Assembly (NCBI RefSeq): GCF_030272615.1
Contig: NC_081413.1
Coordinates: forward strand, 721,634,367-721,698,366
DNA: 64,000 bases
Direction: 5' to 3'
Source: Cryptomeria japonica
Lineage: Eukaryota > Streptophyta > Pinopsida > Cupressales > Cupressaceae
Part shown: piece by piece, positions 21,181 through 33,581 of the stretch
How positions within the stretch are numbered: position 1 is the stretch's first letter
Layout of the letters: each line of letters begins with the position of its first letter
Program-made: the position numbers and the translations under genes
Notes under the pieces: generated by a model
Databases searched by the model: none
The model's input: the letters and a program-made list of their open reading frames with translations, nothing else
Told to the model about the DNA's origin: nothing

Positions 21181-23481
21181 ATGGTTGAAACTCGTCTTCA
21201 AAAATTTAGGAGAGAAACTAAAGAGGCTCAAGAGTCCACAAACATGAGTTCTTATGAGTATGACAATGATATCTTTTTCAATTCCGATCATAGTACACTA
21301 CCTGACATGGATGCCTATAGAAACATTCCAAATTTTGAGAACATGGACACTACAAACAACAATGATACACACAATGACAATATGGATAACTTTTCTGTAC
21401 ATTCAGCAGATGTGGAAGAATCTATTATGAATCCCCATTTCAATCGATTGGTTGAGGAAATAATGAGGAGGGATAGACAATACTTCTTACAAATGATGGC
21501 ACAAAGTGGAGCCAAGATACCTCATGATTTTGACATATCTCAAATAATGGAAAATCGACCTTTGCAACAAACTCACTACAACATGGATCAAAGGAGGCCT
21601 AATAGTGGAGGCAATAGAGGACCACATATGGTACTTGAATCACCATCATCTTTGTTTCAAAAACCAGAGGTCCCACACACACATGGTCAAGTATATGATA
21701 CTCACCTTCGCAGACCATTATGGAAGTCTTATGCAGAAAGATATGCTCAATCACATACCAATGCTAAGGATCAACCACCAAAGCAATTGGATATTCAAAG
21801 GCATGCTCAAAATTTGGACATAAGGAAACCCCGTGTCAAATTTGGGGGCAACACATTAGAACATGACATGCCTGTAGAGTATGGTATACATGGACAAAAT
21901 AGATATTGTGTTCTTCAACATGAATCTATACCAAGTGGTCCATATACGCAGCATCATTATAGACCTCCTCCATATGAACATGTGTATGATCAATATCATC
22001 CATATATGCAACATGCTCCTCCTCCAATTGGTGCCTCAAGCATGGGGTATGGTCCAAGAAGTCAATCTCCACCTAAGAGCAATTTGGAGCAACAAATCAG
22101 GGACTTACAAAAGAAAATGGAGGACATAAATACACCAAAGCCAACATACACAATGAGAGACATATGTCCCTATCCATTGGACAAAAGCATTCCAATGCCT
22201 CCTTTTCCTACACACTTTGTGATGCCTAAGTTTGATAAGTATAGAGGAAAAGGGGATCCTAAGGCACACATAAGACAGTTTTTCATAGCTTGCATTGAGG
22301 TAGCAGTAGAAGAGACATATTTGATGAGATTATTCCCACAAAGCCTAGGTGTTCAAGCTATGGAATGGTTCTCCCAGCTTCCACCTGGAATTAAGTCATG
22401 GGGTGACTTAGCAGAGGCATTTATTCAACATTTCTCCTACAACATAGAGACAGACATATCAGTCACTACTTTGTGCAACACCAAGCAAAAAGATGGAGAG
22501 TATTTTTCATCATTTTTACAAAGATGGAGGAATCTAGCCAGCAGATGCTCTTGTGAAATCCCACAAAAACAAATGGTAGAAATGTTCACCCAAAATGTTA
22601 ACAAAGAGATTGGTTATGACTTAAGGAAAGCTTGTTTGTCCACCTTCAAGGATGTTATTGAAAAAGGCTTAGCAACAGAAAAGGTCCTAATTGAACAAGG
22701 AGTCATTAAGATATTCAAGGAAAACAAAGATGACTTTAAGGGAAAAGACAAACCAAGATTTTGGAACAAAAACAAGAACACAGTCAATGATGGTGTTGTT
22801 GATGCCAACACAGTGCGACCCAAATTCATCTTTTCAGGATCAAGTTCTACAAACAATCAAATAAATACACAAACAACTTCCAGATCACGAAGGAAGTACA
22901 CTCCATTGGGAGAACCACTTGAGTCAGTTTTCAAAAAGCTAGTGGCAAACAAAGTAATCACAGTTCCAGATTTTCCTCCATAAGAACCAAAGGTCAAACC
23001 AAATTGGTGGAATGATGATGAGTATTGTGAGTTTCATAAGAGCAAGTGTCATAAGACAGGAAATTGTCATCGACTGAAGAACATCATACAAGATTTCATT
23101 GATAGAGGTGATATTGAGATTGAGGGACACTTGTCTAATCAAGAACATGAGATGTTTAAGGAACCATTCCCAAAACATGACAAGGGAAAAGCTAAAGCCA
23201 CGGAGGACCAAACCAACTGTACCAGAGCAACCTACAACTATGATTCAACTATCAATCACATCTCGATGGACAATTATGTCTCTACCATTATCATCAAGGA
23301 CAAAACATCTGAGAATTCTACCCGGAGACCCAGGATTGTCCTAAAAGGTGTTAGATCTTCTTCCAAACCTACCTCTGAATGTAATGTCACAACCCGCCGA
23401 GGTAAAATCACTTTGCAAGGTACTCCAACTAAAAACACCACTTCTTCATCAACCAAACCTGAGTATGACCTTGTAGAATAG
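21181..23481 (+). pseudogene. gag: Gag of element B, broken
   Basis: Starts at MVETRLQKFRRETKEAQEST. N-terminal low-complexity region, retrotransposon gag core (HFVMPKFDKYRGKGDPKAHI; LQRWRNLASRC) and a zinc-knuckle-like CEFHKSKCHKTGNCH. One TAA at 22981-22983, where element A has a Tyr codon, cuts it before the zinc knuckle. The same frame stays open to TAG at 23479-23481, where element A has Gln. Element A keeps this whole region open, so these are later lesions. Confidence 0.9.
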
Positions 23482-24560
23482 TTAGGGAAGACACCCGCGC
23501 TCATCTCCATCCTTGAGCTCTTACGCATATCCCCCGCTCATAAAGCCATTCTTGACAAAATCTTGAGAGATACTGCCGTTCCTACTGATCTGAACGTGGA
23601 CTAGTTTCAAGCCATGGTGGGATACCTTTCCGTTCCACATTCACTTACATTCACAGAAGCTGATGACGCCTCCGTAAGTCAACCACATAATGCACCGCTA
23701 CACGTTGAAGCCTTCATACTTAACATCGAATAAAACGAGTCCTGATAGATGGAGGAGTTGGTCTAAACATTTGTACATTGAGCACAATTAAACAATTGGG
23801 ATATTCTGATAAGGCTGTGAATTCTACAAATCAAATGACCATCAAGGCATATGATGATGAAGAACATTCGTCCAAGGGCACAGTCACCTTGCCTCTCAGA
23901 GTTGGGCCAGTTACAAAGGATGTGGTTTGTCAAGTCTTGGATCTAGATCTCACTTATAACATATTGCTAGGACGCCCTTGGATTCATGAAATGAGAGTAG
24001 TCCCATCTACATGTCACCAATGCATTAAATTTCCTCACAATGGAGAGGAGGTAACCGTTAACGGTGATCCTAATCCGTTCATATACTGCAATAACCTGAG
24101 ATCAAAGACTAAGACCATCATTCCCAGTAATCGTGAAGTTGCTCCTTCCTCGGCATACATTGATCCTGAGTCATTAAAACCTTCGACATCAAAACAAGGT
24201 GAGCTTAAAGGAAAGTTTCAAGACAAAGGCATGGGGGAATACACTTTAAATCAGACCATGTACTTATGACAAGTCATGAGTTCCCCAAAAGAATATGGAA
24301 GACCACATCTTAACAAGCAAGTATCCATCATGGTACTCAAATGGGACCCTACTACCTTTCAAAAATGGGGCGAATTGGAAGAGGAAGATCTATACAAAAT
24401 GCTTTACAAAGACATTGAAGATGACACACAAGATCACGTCAGTCTACCATGTGAGAAATATGGCAAAGGCTTCAAAATTCTACAAAAATTTGGGTATGAT
24501 GGAAAAGCCCTCTTGGGTTACGAAAGGAAGGCATCATTGAACCTTTACAACCTGAATTGA
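23482..24560 (+). pseudogene. pro: Protease region of element B, broken
   Basis: Corresponds to the last 230 or so residues of the element A gag-protease. There is a further TAG near 23602, a frameshift near 23725 just before the catalytic LIDGG, then an open stretch from 23778 with ILLGRPWI and a TGA at 24267-24269. The segment to 24560 holds GKGFKILQKFGYDG, which resembles a G-patch, an RNA-binding motif known next to some retroelement proteases. Confidence 0.75.
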
Positions 24561-27500
24561 CATTTAAAAAGGAACGTTCGAAAGGACTTGGTTTCCTAAC
24601 TTCCAAGGTCCACACTCAAAGGACAGAAGAAGCCTTACGAATCAAAGCTACCAAAATTCAACAAGAGGATCGCTATTCCACATATTCCAACGAATGGGAA
24701 TGGGGTTCAGACAAGTCTTCCAGTGACTACGAGCTCACCAAGATATTTAGAGAGCCAGATGAACCCACAGAAGAAGAGGAATTCTATAACAAGTTCAGAG
24801 TTGGTCAAGAAATAACCCATGAGGATTCCACACAGTCCTTGTCTCAAGGTTCTAGGTTGAAATCACATAGGATGAGAACACCTATCCCAGAATGCGCTAC
24901 TAGTGATGATAATTTGGATTCGTTCGCGATCGAGACTGATGAGGAGAGTGCCATTGATGACCTCGATAATTACCTTAACATACCCGAATATAACTGCATC
25001 TTCACTCTTAGCCCTGCTAACTTTGAAGACATTAATGGCCTTCCCCTTGTTCACCACCAACTCATTGACTGGGATCATGAAGGACCTGCACAGTTTTACA
25101 CATTCCAAAATGATGAAGCTTTTATTGACTATCTGGGCATACGAGATGATCTTCCTCCTTGGGACCATAAAGCGGGATACACTATAGAACTCAATAGCGT
25201 GGCATATTTTGGTGAGGGTGTCGGACCTTCCAGTCACAAAAATGTGAAAATAAGAACAAATCAAGGGTCTTATGGCGAAAACCACACTGTGGCGCTGTCT
25301 GACCCCAAAAAAGTAAAAAGAAAGGACGTATCTGAGGGTGAAAACCTCTCTGAGGCACCCAAAGATGGAAGGCTCGACATTCTCCTAGCATCATATGAGG
25401 AAAAGTCATCCATGTTGGTAGAGGAGACTATCAAAACAAACATTCATACAGAAGAGATTCCACACAACATATTCTTGGCTCAATCGTTGACAGAGTCCGA
25501 AAGGTCAAAATTCATAAGTTTCTTCAAAGAACGACAAATCAACTTTGCTTGGTCATACGCTGATATGCCTGGATTATATCCGGATTTGGTAATGCATCAT
25601 TTGACAGTTAAACCAGGGGCAAAACTAGTGAAACAGAAATTAAGAAAAATGCATCCACAAGTGGCATTACTGGTCAAAGCAGAACTTGAGAAATTATTGG
25701 ATGTCGGATTCATGCGCCCAATTGATTATCCTGAATGGATCTCCAACTTAGTGCCTATTAGTAAACTAGATCGCAGCATCAGAATATGTACAGATTTCAG
25801 AGACATCAACAAAGCTTGTCCAAAGGATGACTTCCCATTACGAAATATTGACTTGATTGTTGATCTCACAGCAGGACATGAAATGTTATCATTGATGGAT
25901 GGATTCTTTGGTTATAATCAAATAAGAATCACGCCCGAGGATCAACACAAAACATCATTCACTTGTCCTTGGGGAACTTTATGCTGGAATGTCATGCCCT
26001 TCGGGCTAAAAAATGCAGGTGCTACATATCAAAGAGCCATGACTACTATCTTTCATGATCTCATGCATGTAATCGTGGAAGATTATGTCGATAACCTCTT
26101 GGGCAAATCAATAGACAGAAATACACATTTGGACATACTTTTAGTCATCTTTGATCGGTTGGAAAAATACAAAGTAAGATTAAACCCCAAGAAATGTGTC
26201 TTTGGAGTAACCTCTGGGAAGCTCCTAGGATTCATTGTATCCAAAAGAGGAATCGAAGCTGATCTAGAAAAAGTCAAAGCTATCTTGGAGATGCAACCAC
26301 TAAGAAATATCAGTCAACTTCGGTCTTTACAAGGCAGACTCCAGTCCATATGAAGATTCATAGCACAACTTGTAGATAAGTGTAATCCTTTTCAGCACCT
26401 GCTACATAAAAACATCAAATTCAAATGGGATGATAATTGTCAACAGGCTTTCCAGACACTCAAAGATTATCTTCTGAATCCGCCAGTTCTAATGCCACCA
26501 GTTCCAGATCAGCCTCTGTTACTATACATATCAGCTACTCCAATAGCACTGGGGGCACTCTTAGCACAACAAATTGCCGAGGGCAAAGAAAAAGCAATAT
26601 ACTATATCAGTCGCACATTGGTAGGATATGAGCTAAACTACACACCAATTAAGCGTGCATGTCTCGCCGTGGTCTTTGCTTCGCAAAAATTACGACATTA
26701 CATGCTCACTCATAAGACTAAGTTAGTTGCAAGGATCGATCCATTGAAATACCTTCTCAATAAAGCAGGGCGACTGGCCAAATGGGTAATGATCCTGAGT
26801 GAATTCAACATCGAATATGTGGACAAAAAAGCAATAAAAGGACAAGCCATCGTGGATCAATTAGCAGATGCTCCCATGATAGATGATGTTCCTCTAAGTT
26901 CAGAATTTCCAGATGAATCCATTTTAACAATGTCACATGTGAAGCCATGGCAACTGTACTTTGACGGCTCATACACACAGCATGGGGTAGGAGCCGGCAT
27001 CCTCTTTATAACTCCTCAAGGGGATTCTATACCAAAATCATACCGCTTATCATTTCCTTGCACTAACAATATAGTGGAATATGAGGCATTAACAACAAAA
27101 TTACAAATTGCAGTTCAGTGGAAGATCCAGGAACTTCATGTTTTTGGGGATTCTCAACTTGTCATCCGTCAAGCAACTGATGATTACCAAACAAAAGATG
27201 AAAAATTAGTGCCTTACAAAAAAATGGCGGATGACCTAAAACAACATTTCACAAAGATAGACTTTGAGCAGATACCAAAAGAGCATAATAGAGCCGCAGA
27301 TGCCATGGCTACAATTGCTTCACTAATTAATCTACCTCCAAATGAGACCCGCTATGAGTTCTTGGTGGATAACCTTTTGGTTCCTTCATATGAGATCATG
27401 CCTACTGAGATGATATGTGTTGTCAGTCTCGAGTCTCAGTTATATGGTTCCATCTTCACATACCTTCGTGACAATACCCTACCTCTGGATCTATCAAATA

Positions 27501-28693
27501 ACCAATGTCGCACTTTCATTCACCAATCCTCTCGATATGTCATTTTAGCTGATATCCTATACCGGCGAGGTCTAGATGGCACTCTTCTTAGATGTTTAGA
27601 AAGTGACGAAGCTCAGATTGCATTACGTGAAGTACATGAAGGGATATGTGGTCCACATGCTAGTGGTCCTACCTTGGCCAAGAAACTCATCAGGACTGGA
27701 TATTATTGGCCAAATATGGAAAAAGACTCATATTAGTTTGTCAACAAATGTAAACAATGTCAAATTCATGGAGACCTCATACATGCGTCAGCACAAGAAC
27801 TTCAACCAATTGCGTCTCCTTGGCCCTTTTGTCAGTGGGGACTCGATCTCATAGGCAAGATTCACCTTCCTTCTTCCAATGGTCATAAATTCATTATCAC
27901 TGCCACAGAGTATTTCACAAAATGGATTGAAGCCGTGCCTCTCACACAAGTCACTGGAAAACAGATTGCTATGTTTATCCTCAACTATATCATTTGTCGA
28001 TACGGTATTCCTACTTCCATTATCACTGATAACGGGCATCCCTTCAAAAATCAGGATGTTCGTGAACTCTGTGACCGCTTCCATATTTCCCACCGTTTCT
28101 CCACACCATATTGCCCCCAAGGTAATGGCCAAGCTGAGGCATCTAATAAAACAATCCTTAAAATCCTAAAGAAGACAATTGACGATGCTGGCCGTAATTG
28201 GCATATCCAACTTAATCTTGCACTTTGGGCCTACCGCACAAGTGTCCGCACACCTACAGCTACACCCTATTCACTTGTCTACAGCGCTGAAGCCATCTCG
28301 TCTACTAAGGTCGAGCTACCCTCTTTACGGGTCTCTTTGCAAAACATCATCAGTGATGAAGACTATAGAGTTTCTCGCTTGCAAGAACTGGAACTACTAG
28401 ATGAACGAAGACAAACTGCTTTTAATCATCTCAAGGCTTACCAACAACGAATGATTCACAGCTACAATCAAAAGGTCAAGCCTCACACATTTGAGGTAGG
28501 TGATTTGGTTCTCAGAGAAAACCCCAAAAATCAGCAAGACAGAGAGAAGAAGGGCAAGTTCGAACCAAATTGGCTTGGTTCTTACATCATTACAGCAGCA
28601 TATGGATCTGGGGCATATCAGCTCTCAACTACAGAAGGTGAACCTTTGGAGGATCCTATCAACAGCATGCACCTTCGCAGGTTTTACACATAG
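24557..28693 (+). pseudogene. pol: Pol of element B: RT, RNase H, second RNase H, integrase
   Basis: One frame of 1,379 codons with two stops, TGA at 26351-26353 and TAG at 27734-27736. In order: acidic spacer; RT (MHHLTVKPGAKLVKQKLRKM; ICTDFRDINKACPKDDFPL; MPFGLKNAGATYQRAM) with the catalytic box as YVDN instead of YVDD, which should abolish polymerase activity; RNase H (LLLYISATPIALGALL); a second RNase H (YFDGSYTQHGVGAGI; VEYEAL; GDSQLVI; NRAADAMA); integrase with a zinc finger (EVHEGICGPH; CKQCQIHG), DDE residues in GLDLIG, TDNGHPF and QAEASNK, and the tail ending MHLRRFYT. The second RNase H places it in the Tat lineage. Frame relation to the protease is -1/+2 at about 24557. Confidence 0.95.
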
Positions 28694-30409
28694 CTCTTCA
28701 GAGTATCCTAATTCAAAAAATACAAAAAAGTCAAAAAATTTCAAAAATACAAAAAAAATAAAAAAATTCAAAAAAAGTTATAAAACAAAAAAATCGTTAC
28801 TTGGTGAAAACCTAACAAACAGGTGCCCTTGTGACACAAAAAACATTGAAAAATCAAAAAAAGTAAAGAGAAATAATTTCATCCAACGGTGAAAACCACT
28901 TCGGTGGCACCCTGGGCAAGTACCATGGTGAAAACTGGGTCACCAGTGCCATGTGTAGAGACATTGCTCCTCCCTCCTTCAGGATTCTCTTTCATCACTT
29001 CACTTTGCACACACTCACGACCAATTCATCTATAATAAACTTACACATTCCCATCATGGCTTGTTATTGATCTACCCAAGATTGGTTCGCCATTCATAAT
29101 AAACCTCCCTTTTCACTCCCTTTCCATCCATAATAAATCAGATCCTATCTATGGCTAAGGAAAATCCTACATCTAGTGATGGGTGTGAAACTGAGAACAT
29201 CACATGTTTCGAGGAGTATAGTTTCTTCCAGCTTCCTTCAATCTATCCACGCACAATTCGCAATAAAGCAACATCTGCATCACAATCTGCAATAAAGTTC
29301 CGTCTTCTTCGCAATAAAGTATCAGTTTCATGGATTCAGTCAAGACACAGCAGCAACAATGGGCTTCAACAAATCAAATCTTTCAATAGACTCAGACAAC
29401 ATATGGTTCAGTGCTATCTATCCATTTTGTGAAAGTAAACATTGTGACCACAATCAAATAAGACTTATACAAGTGACAAGAGACACTAAACTTGAGGACT
29501 ACAGTGGATGTTGGTGTCGAGTCTTGGTTATCTTTTGATTTTATCTTTTGGTGACATGTCTTTTAGCTTTTCCAGGATGTCTCTGACTAAAGATTCTACC
29601 TCCAGGATGTCTTTGACTAGAAAGGCGAGGATGGGGTATCGTCACCTATTTGTATTTGTTGTCTATGGATTGTCTCTTAGTAATGCTATGACTTGTCCAA
29701 GGATATGAGGACACTGTGAGTCTAGTGTGAACTAGGGCATTCCTTGTTTGTGACTGTCTTATCGCCATGCAAACAGGTACAATGACTTTCTGGATCAAAC
29801 ATATGTTTCGATTGTCATAACCTACTTGTCATAATAAAGCTCAATGATGATAATGCACAAGAAGCTCTTTCATTTTCATATCTTCTATCTTTCATCCCCC
29901 TTTCTTGATTGACCTCCATAGTCCTTCTTGAGTCTGTGTAGCCTGCTATCACATGACTGAGTATAATAACACACCAAAAACATTTGCATTTCATGTAGTT
30001 GCACCTGCATTACCACATATTAAGCATTTCATACATACATATACATATCACAACTGCATCACATCCTGCACACAACACCTGTTAGCACAATTTACATTTG
30101 CATTATCTTGTTCATCTACATTACATACATTCACATTTGCATCATGCATACACATATAAACATAAAAGAACAAAAATATTGTATTACATCATATACATAT
30201 TTGCATCCATATCATAAGCATCACATAAGAACATCTCATCACATAGGTACACATGCATATAGCTGCCGCAAAGATGAATCATCTCATATATATATATATA
30301 AAGTGTTATGATACAATGATGTCAAAATCATATGGCTACAATCACCCGAAGGTGTCTACATCATCATACAAAAATGGTACAATACTGATACATAGGGAGC
30401 CCTCTATGG
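28694..30409. other. Noncoding stretch of element B between pol and the PMD gene
   Basis: An A-rich stretch follows pol (28700-28870), then sequence collinear with 1780-3483 of element A. It includes three GCAATAAAG words at about 29260-29320 that might serve as polyadenylation signals. A 93-codon frame (29151-29432) is not shared as an open frame with element A and is not called. Confidence 0.55.
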
Positions 30410-32386
30410 CTATGATGAACTCCCTCCCTCGGAGCCGCTTGGCCTCGATGGAATCTGAGGCCCTGAAGGACCCGCCCCAGGATCATCTCCTCTGTCTCCT
30501 CTATCTAGTGATGGTGGAGGACCCATAACCCCACCACTAGATGCCTGTCTCCTCCAGCTCCCTCTCGTAGCTATCGTTGTCTGCGATGGTCTATGGAAGC
30601 TCCTCGTCCGCTGATCCGCTAGCACTGCACCATAATAGAGATCCCACCAGTAGGCAATCTCCTCCCCTGCCCGCAAGACGTAGGCATATCTAGCCCCTGT
30701 GTCCTCTGCTGCCTGTCTCCCAGCCCTCAGTGTTGTCTCAGCCTCTATGTAGCGCTGAATGGCCTGGTCTCGCTCCCGCTCAGTATCTCGGAGCTGCCTC
30801 CTGAGCCTATCCCTCTCCCTCTCCAACTCTTGGATCTCATCTGCCTGTCCCTGGCAGATCTCCCTCAGCTCCATCAGCTCATCCTCCTCTGCATCAACCC
30901 CCTGTGGCTCCCCCTGTACGGGTGTCTGCCCCTATGCTTGTGCCTGTACCTGTACCGGTGCCTGTACTGGTACCTGTCCCTATATCTGTCCCTATCCCTG
31001 TCCCTGTACCTGCACCTGTCTGGGACCCTATGCTGCTGGCACCTGTAGCGGCAATCCACCGCGACCCCTCACCACTCGAGTCTGCCTATCCTCTTCACCC
31101 TCCCTCCGTGGTGCAACCCTCCTCTCTCCAACTACTCCCCTCCTCCTCCATCGGCCTCTGCCCCCATCAGCTCCACCATCATCATCATCCCCACCACCAT
31201 CTCCATCTAATGGCTCTCCTAGATCCGTCAGGCGTGGGAATGGATGCTCGGCCCAGTATGCTGTGTACTCGACATCCATGTCGACATCCTTAAACTCTGG
31301 CCACATGTCCCAGGGTAGTGGCATCATCTCTACCAGCTACGTAATAACCTGATCATATGATAATAGGGATCCAAACTGCACCTGATCTCTCACAGTTCGT
31401 GCATACATGCCTGAACCCCGTGGCATCCGCTGAATCCTGCCAAACTGCTTGCCAACCCTGTCCACTAGCTGCCTCTCCAACACATAGGGCGTTCGCCCAA
31501 TCAGGTACCTACTCTGGAAGGTGTAGGGAAGCTCAACTGCATCGTCCTCCCACTGCTTGCATCCTAGGTATGGCCTCCATATGACCATGTCAATGTCATC
31601 TATCACCCGCCGCTAATGCTCCAACCTACCAATCTGTGGTTGCAACGTGATCATGTCGTACAAATGCATGAAACTGCATCCGTGACCTCTGCCCCTGAAG
31701 TGTATCGGCCTCATCATTGGCAGATGCTCATAAGCCCACACCTGCAACAATGTCACCCCGCAACCCAATCCCACTGATCCGTGGTATACAAACTGATGCA
31801 GCTCATAGTAGAGGTGTGCCAGCACACACGGTCCCCAGGCATATCTGGTGTGTTGTGTCACCAGTGTCTCCAGTGCACCTCCCCAGCCTACAGCCAACCC
31901 CCGTATCGCCCTATCCGGACACAGGAACCCACTGATCGCTCCTCTTATAATTGTTGGCAGTGCTAACCCTGTAGCTGTCATTGTATCCCATGCCACGTGT
32001 CCAGCCCTCATCTCCAGTCCTGGGTCCTGGAACACTCATCTCAGGGCCTCCCTGTCTCCATCTGGATCGTACGGGATCAGCTCCCCATTGATCGGTATCC
32101 TCAAGATCCTATATACATCCTCGAGGGTGACTGTCATCTCCCCCATCGGCAAATGAAACGTACATGTCTCGGAGTGCCATCTCTCTGCCAACGCAGTCAA
32201 CAGTCCCATGTTCACCCGAAACTCAGGCACATACAGAACATGTCTCAGACCCATAGCCTCGATAGCAGCTCGCTCCTCAGCTGTCAGCTCAGGTCGCAAT
32301 CTCTGAGTCGATGGGAATCTCTCCCGTGACTCCAGCATAGGCAAATACTCCTGCAGTCAAGCAAATCACTCATGTTAGTCATCATG

Positions 32387-32660
32387 GCATTCCTTGTTTA
32401 TCACAAAATGCTACTTTTTATCTAAATGCATATTGCTATCTACCCTAGTGACACTCACTGTTCATCACAAAGTGTTGCTTCTATCCTAGTGGTACTCACT
32501 GTTCATTACAAAGTACTACATGTGTGGCACTCCCTGTTCATCACAAAATGTTACTCACATTTGCACTCCCTGTTCATCACAAAGTGCTGCTCATATTTTA
32601 GTACTCCTTGTTCATCACAAAGTACTTTATCTTGGTACTCACTGTTCATCACAAAGTGCC
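32387..32660. repeat. Seven-unit inverted-repeat (hairpin) array in the PMD intron, element B
   Basis: Core CTGTTCATCACAA with pairing arms: GCATT/AATGC (32387-32411), ACACT/AGTGT (32451-32475), GTACT/AGTAC (32492-32516), GCACT/AATGT imperfect (32527-32551), GCACT/AGTGC (32563-32587), AGTACT/AGTACT (32600-32626), GGTACT/AGTGCC with one G-T pair (32634-32660). The order of arm types mirrors element A. Confidence 0.8.
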
Positions 32661-32769
32661 TTGATCTATCCTAGTCTTCCCTAAAGGACCTGCTTGAGTG
32701 TATCCTCTCAACAGCTTATCCAATCGACAGCGTATGTTCATCACAGAACTGTCGATTTGACCTAAAAGA

Positions 32770-33065
32770 CATAAATTCACATTTTTTTAGACACAAACGC
32801 ACTTTCCTGACATAAACGTGCTTGAAGACTGCACAAACGCACCTGTTTTACACAGATGCGCCTGAAAAACATAGACATGCCTATGCTCTACACAGACGCG
32901 CCTGGGCAACATAGACGTGCCTTCTTGGCACAGACACGCCTACACATCACAAACGCGACCGCATTTGGCACAGACGCGGTTTCCATCACAAACGTGCCTG
33001 CCACAAACACAGACGTGCCTCATGAGCATAGACGCGCCTGGCACCAACGCAGACGTGCCTGGACG
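32770..33065. repeat. CACAGACGCG-type repeat in the PMD intron, element B
   Basis: About fifteen copies of CACAGACGCGCCTG and variants. Element A has only about two remnants here (770-810), so the block expanded in B or was lost in A. It is the same motif as the two leader blocks. Confidence 0.75.
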
Positions 33066-33334
33066 TTTTTGGACATTTTTTTGACCCTATTCTAAGTGCA
33101 TTTATTGCCCTATCTACCATGCATTAATGACAATAATAAATGCATCGAAGTACGAGGAGGTTTGGTGGTACTTACCAGCTCTCCTGCCTCTGCTGTCCTC
33201 TGAAATCGGCAAACGCGGTCGAATCTGTGAACGAAGGCCATCGCTGCTGATTGCTGCTGCTCTATTTTCGCTCTGCACTCTGCTCTCATGGATGTGTAGA
33301 TGACAATGAGGATGTATTTTCCCCTGTGGTCTAT

Positions 33335-33340
33335 CTTATA
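33335..33340 (-). promoter_or_regulatory. TATA-like box of the antisense PMD gene in element B
   Basis: TATAAG on the minus strand, 94 bp before the ATG at 33241. Same spacing in element A. The promoter would lie just inside the 3' LTR and fire away from it. Confidence 0.45.
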
Positions 33341-33566
33341 GACTACCCCTATCCCTCGTTTCCCGAGTCAGTCTTCTTTATCCCGTGACTCTGTCACTTT
33401 ATCCGGTTAGTCCATTCTAGCCTCTCTTTCTTATCGAGAGATTGTCTGCAATCTTTTCAAACATTTTCATCCAATCTCTCGAGGGGGCATATCATTCCCA
33501 TCTTGGGGCAACTCTGTATCAGTTCATCTTATCTTCTTTGAAACAACGCGACAAGCCGCATTGTCT

Positions 33567-33581
33567 CAAAGAGGGGCAAAA
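33567..33581 (+). promoter_or_regulatory. Polypurine tract of element B
   Basis: CAAAGAGGGGCAAAA directly before the 3' LTR. Confidence 0.85.

Larger units (their letters stand above)
30410..33241 (-). pseudogene. Antisense, spliced plant mobile domain (PMD) gene of element B
   Basis: Exon 1: 33241-33176, 22 codons, followed by a good donor GTAAGT. Intron: 33175-32351. Acceptor CTGCAG, exon 2 from 32350 in phase 0 to the stop at 30410. Exon 2 stays in one frame for 647 codons. The PMD core runs from AERWHSETCTFHLPMGEM through WGGALETLVTQHTRYAWG, LLQVWAYEHLPMMRPIHF and YLIGRTPYVLERQLVDRV. A Gly/Asp-rich hinge, a Gln/Val-rich repeat, an Arg/Glu coiled coil (ERERDRLRRQLRDTERERDQ) and a Ser/Gly tail follow. 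Stops: TGA 32036 (element A has CGA), TAG 31613, TAG 31337, then several TAG in the CAG-rich repeat near 30930-31028. It would be a nuclear protein like MAIN/MAIL1, which act in silencing; whether transposon versions oppose silencing is speculation. Confidence 0.85.

Noticed and set aside
30759-31352. Plus-strand frames of 129-197 codons rich in Cys, Pro, Val and Ser
   Set aside because: They are the complement of the Gln/Val/Gly/Asp-rich PMD exon on the minus strand.
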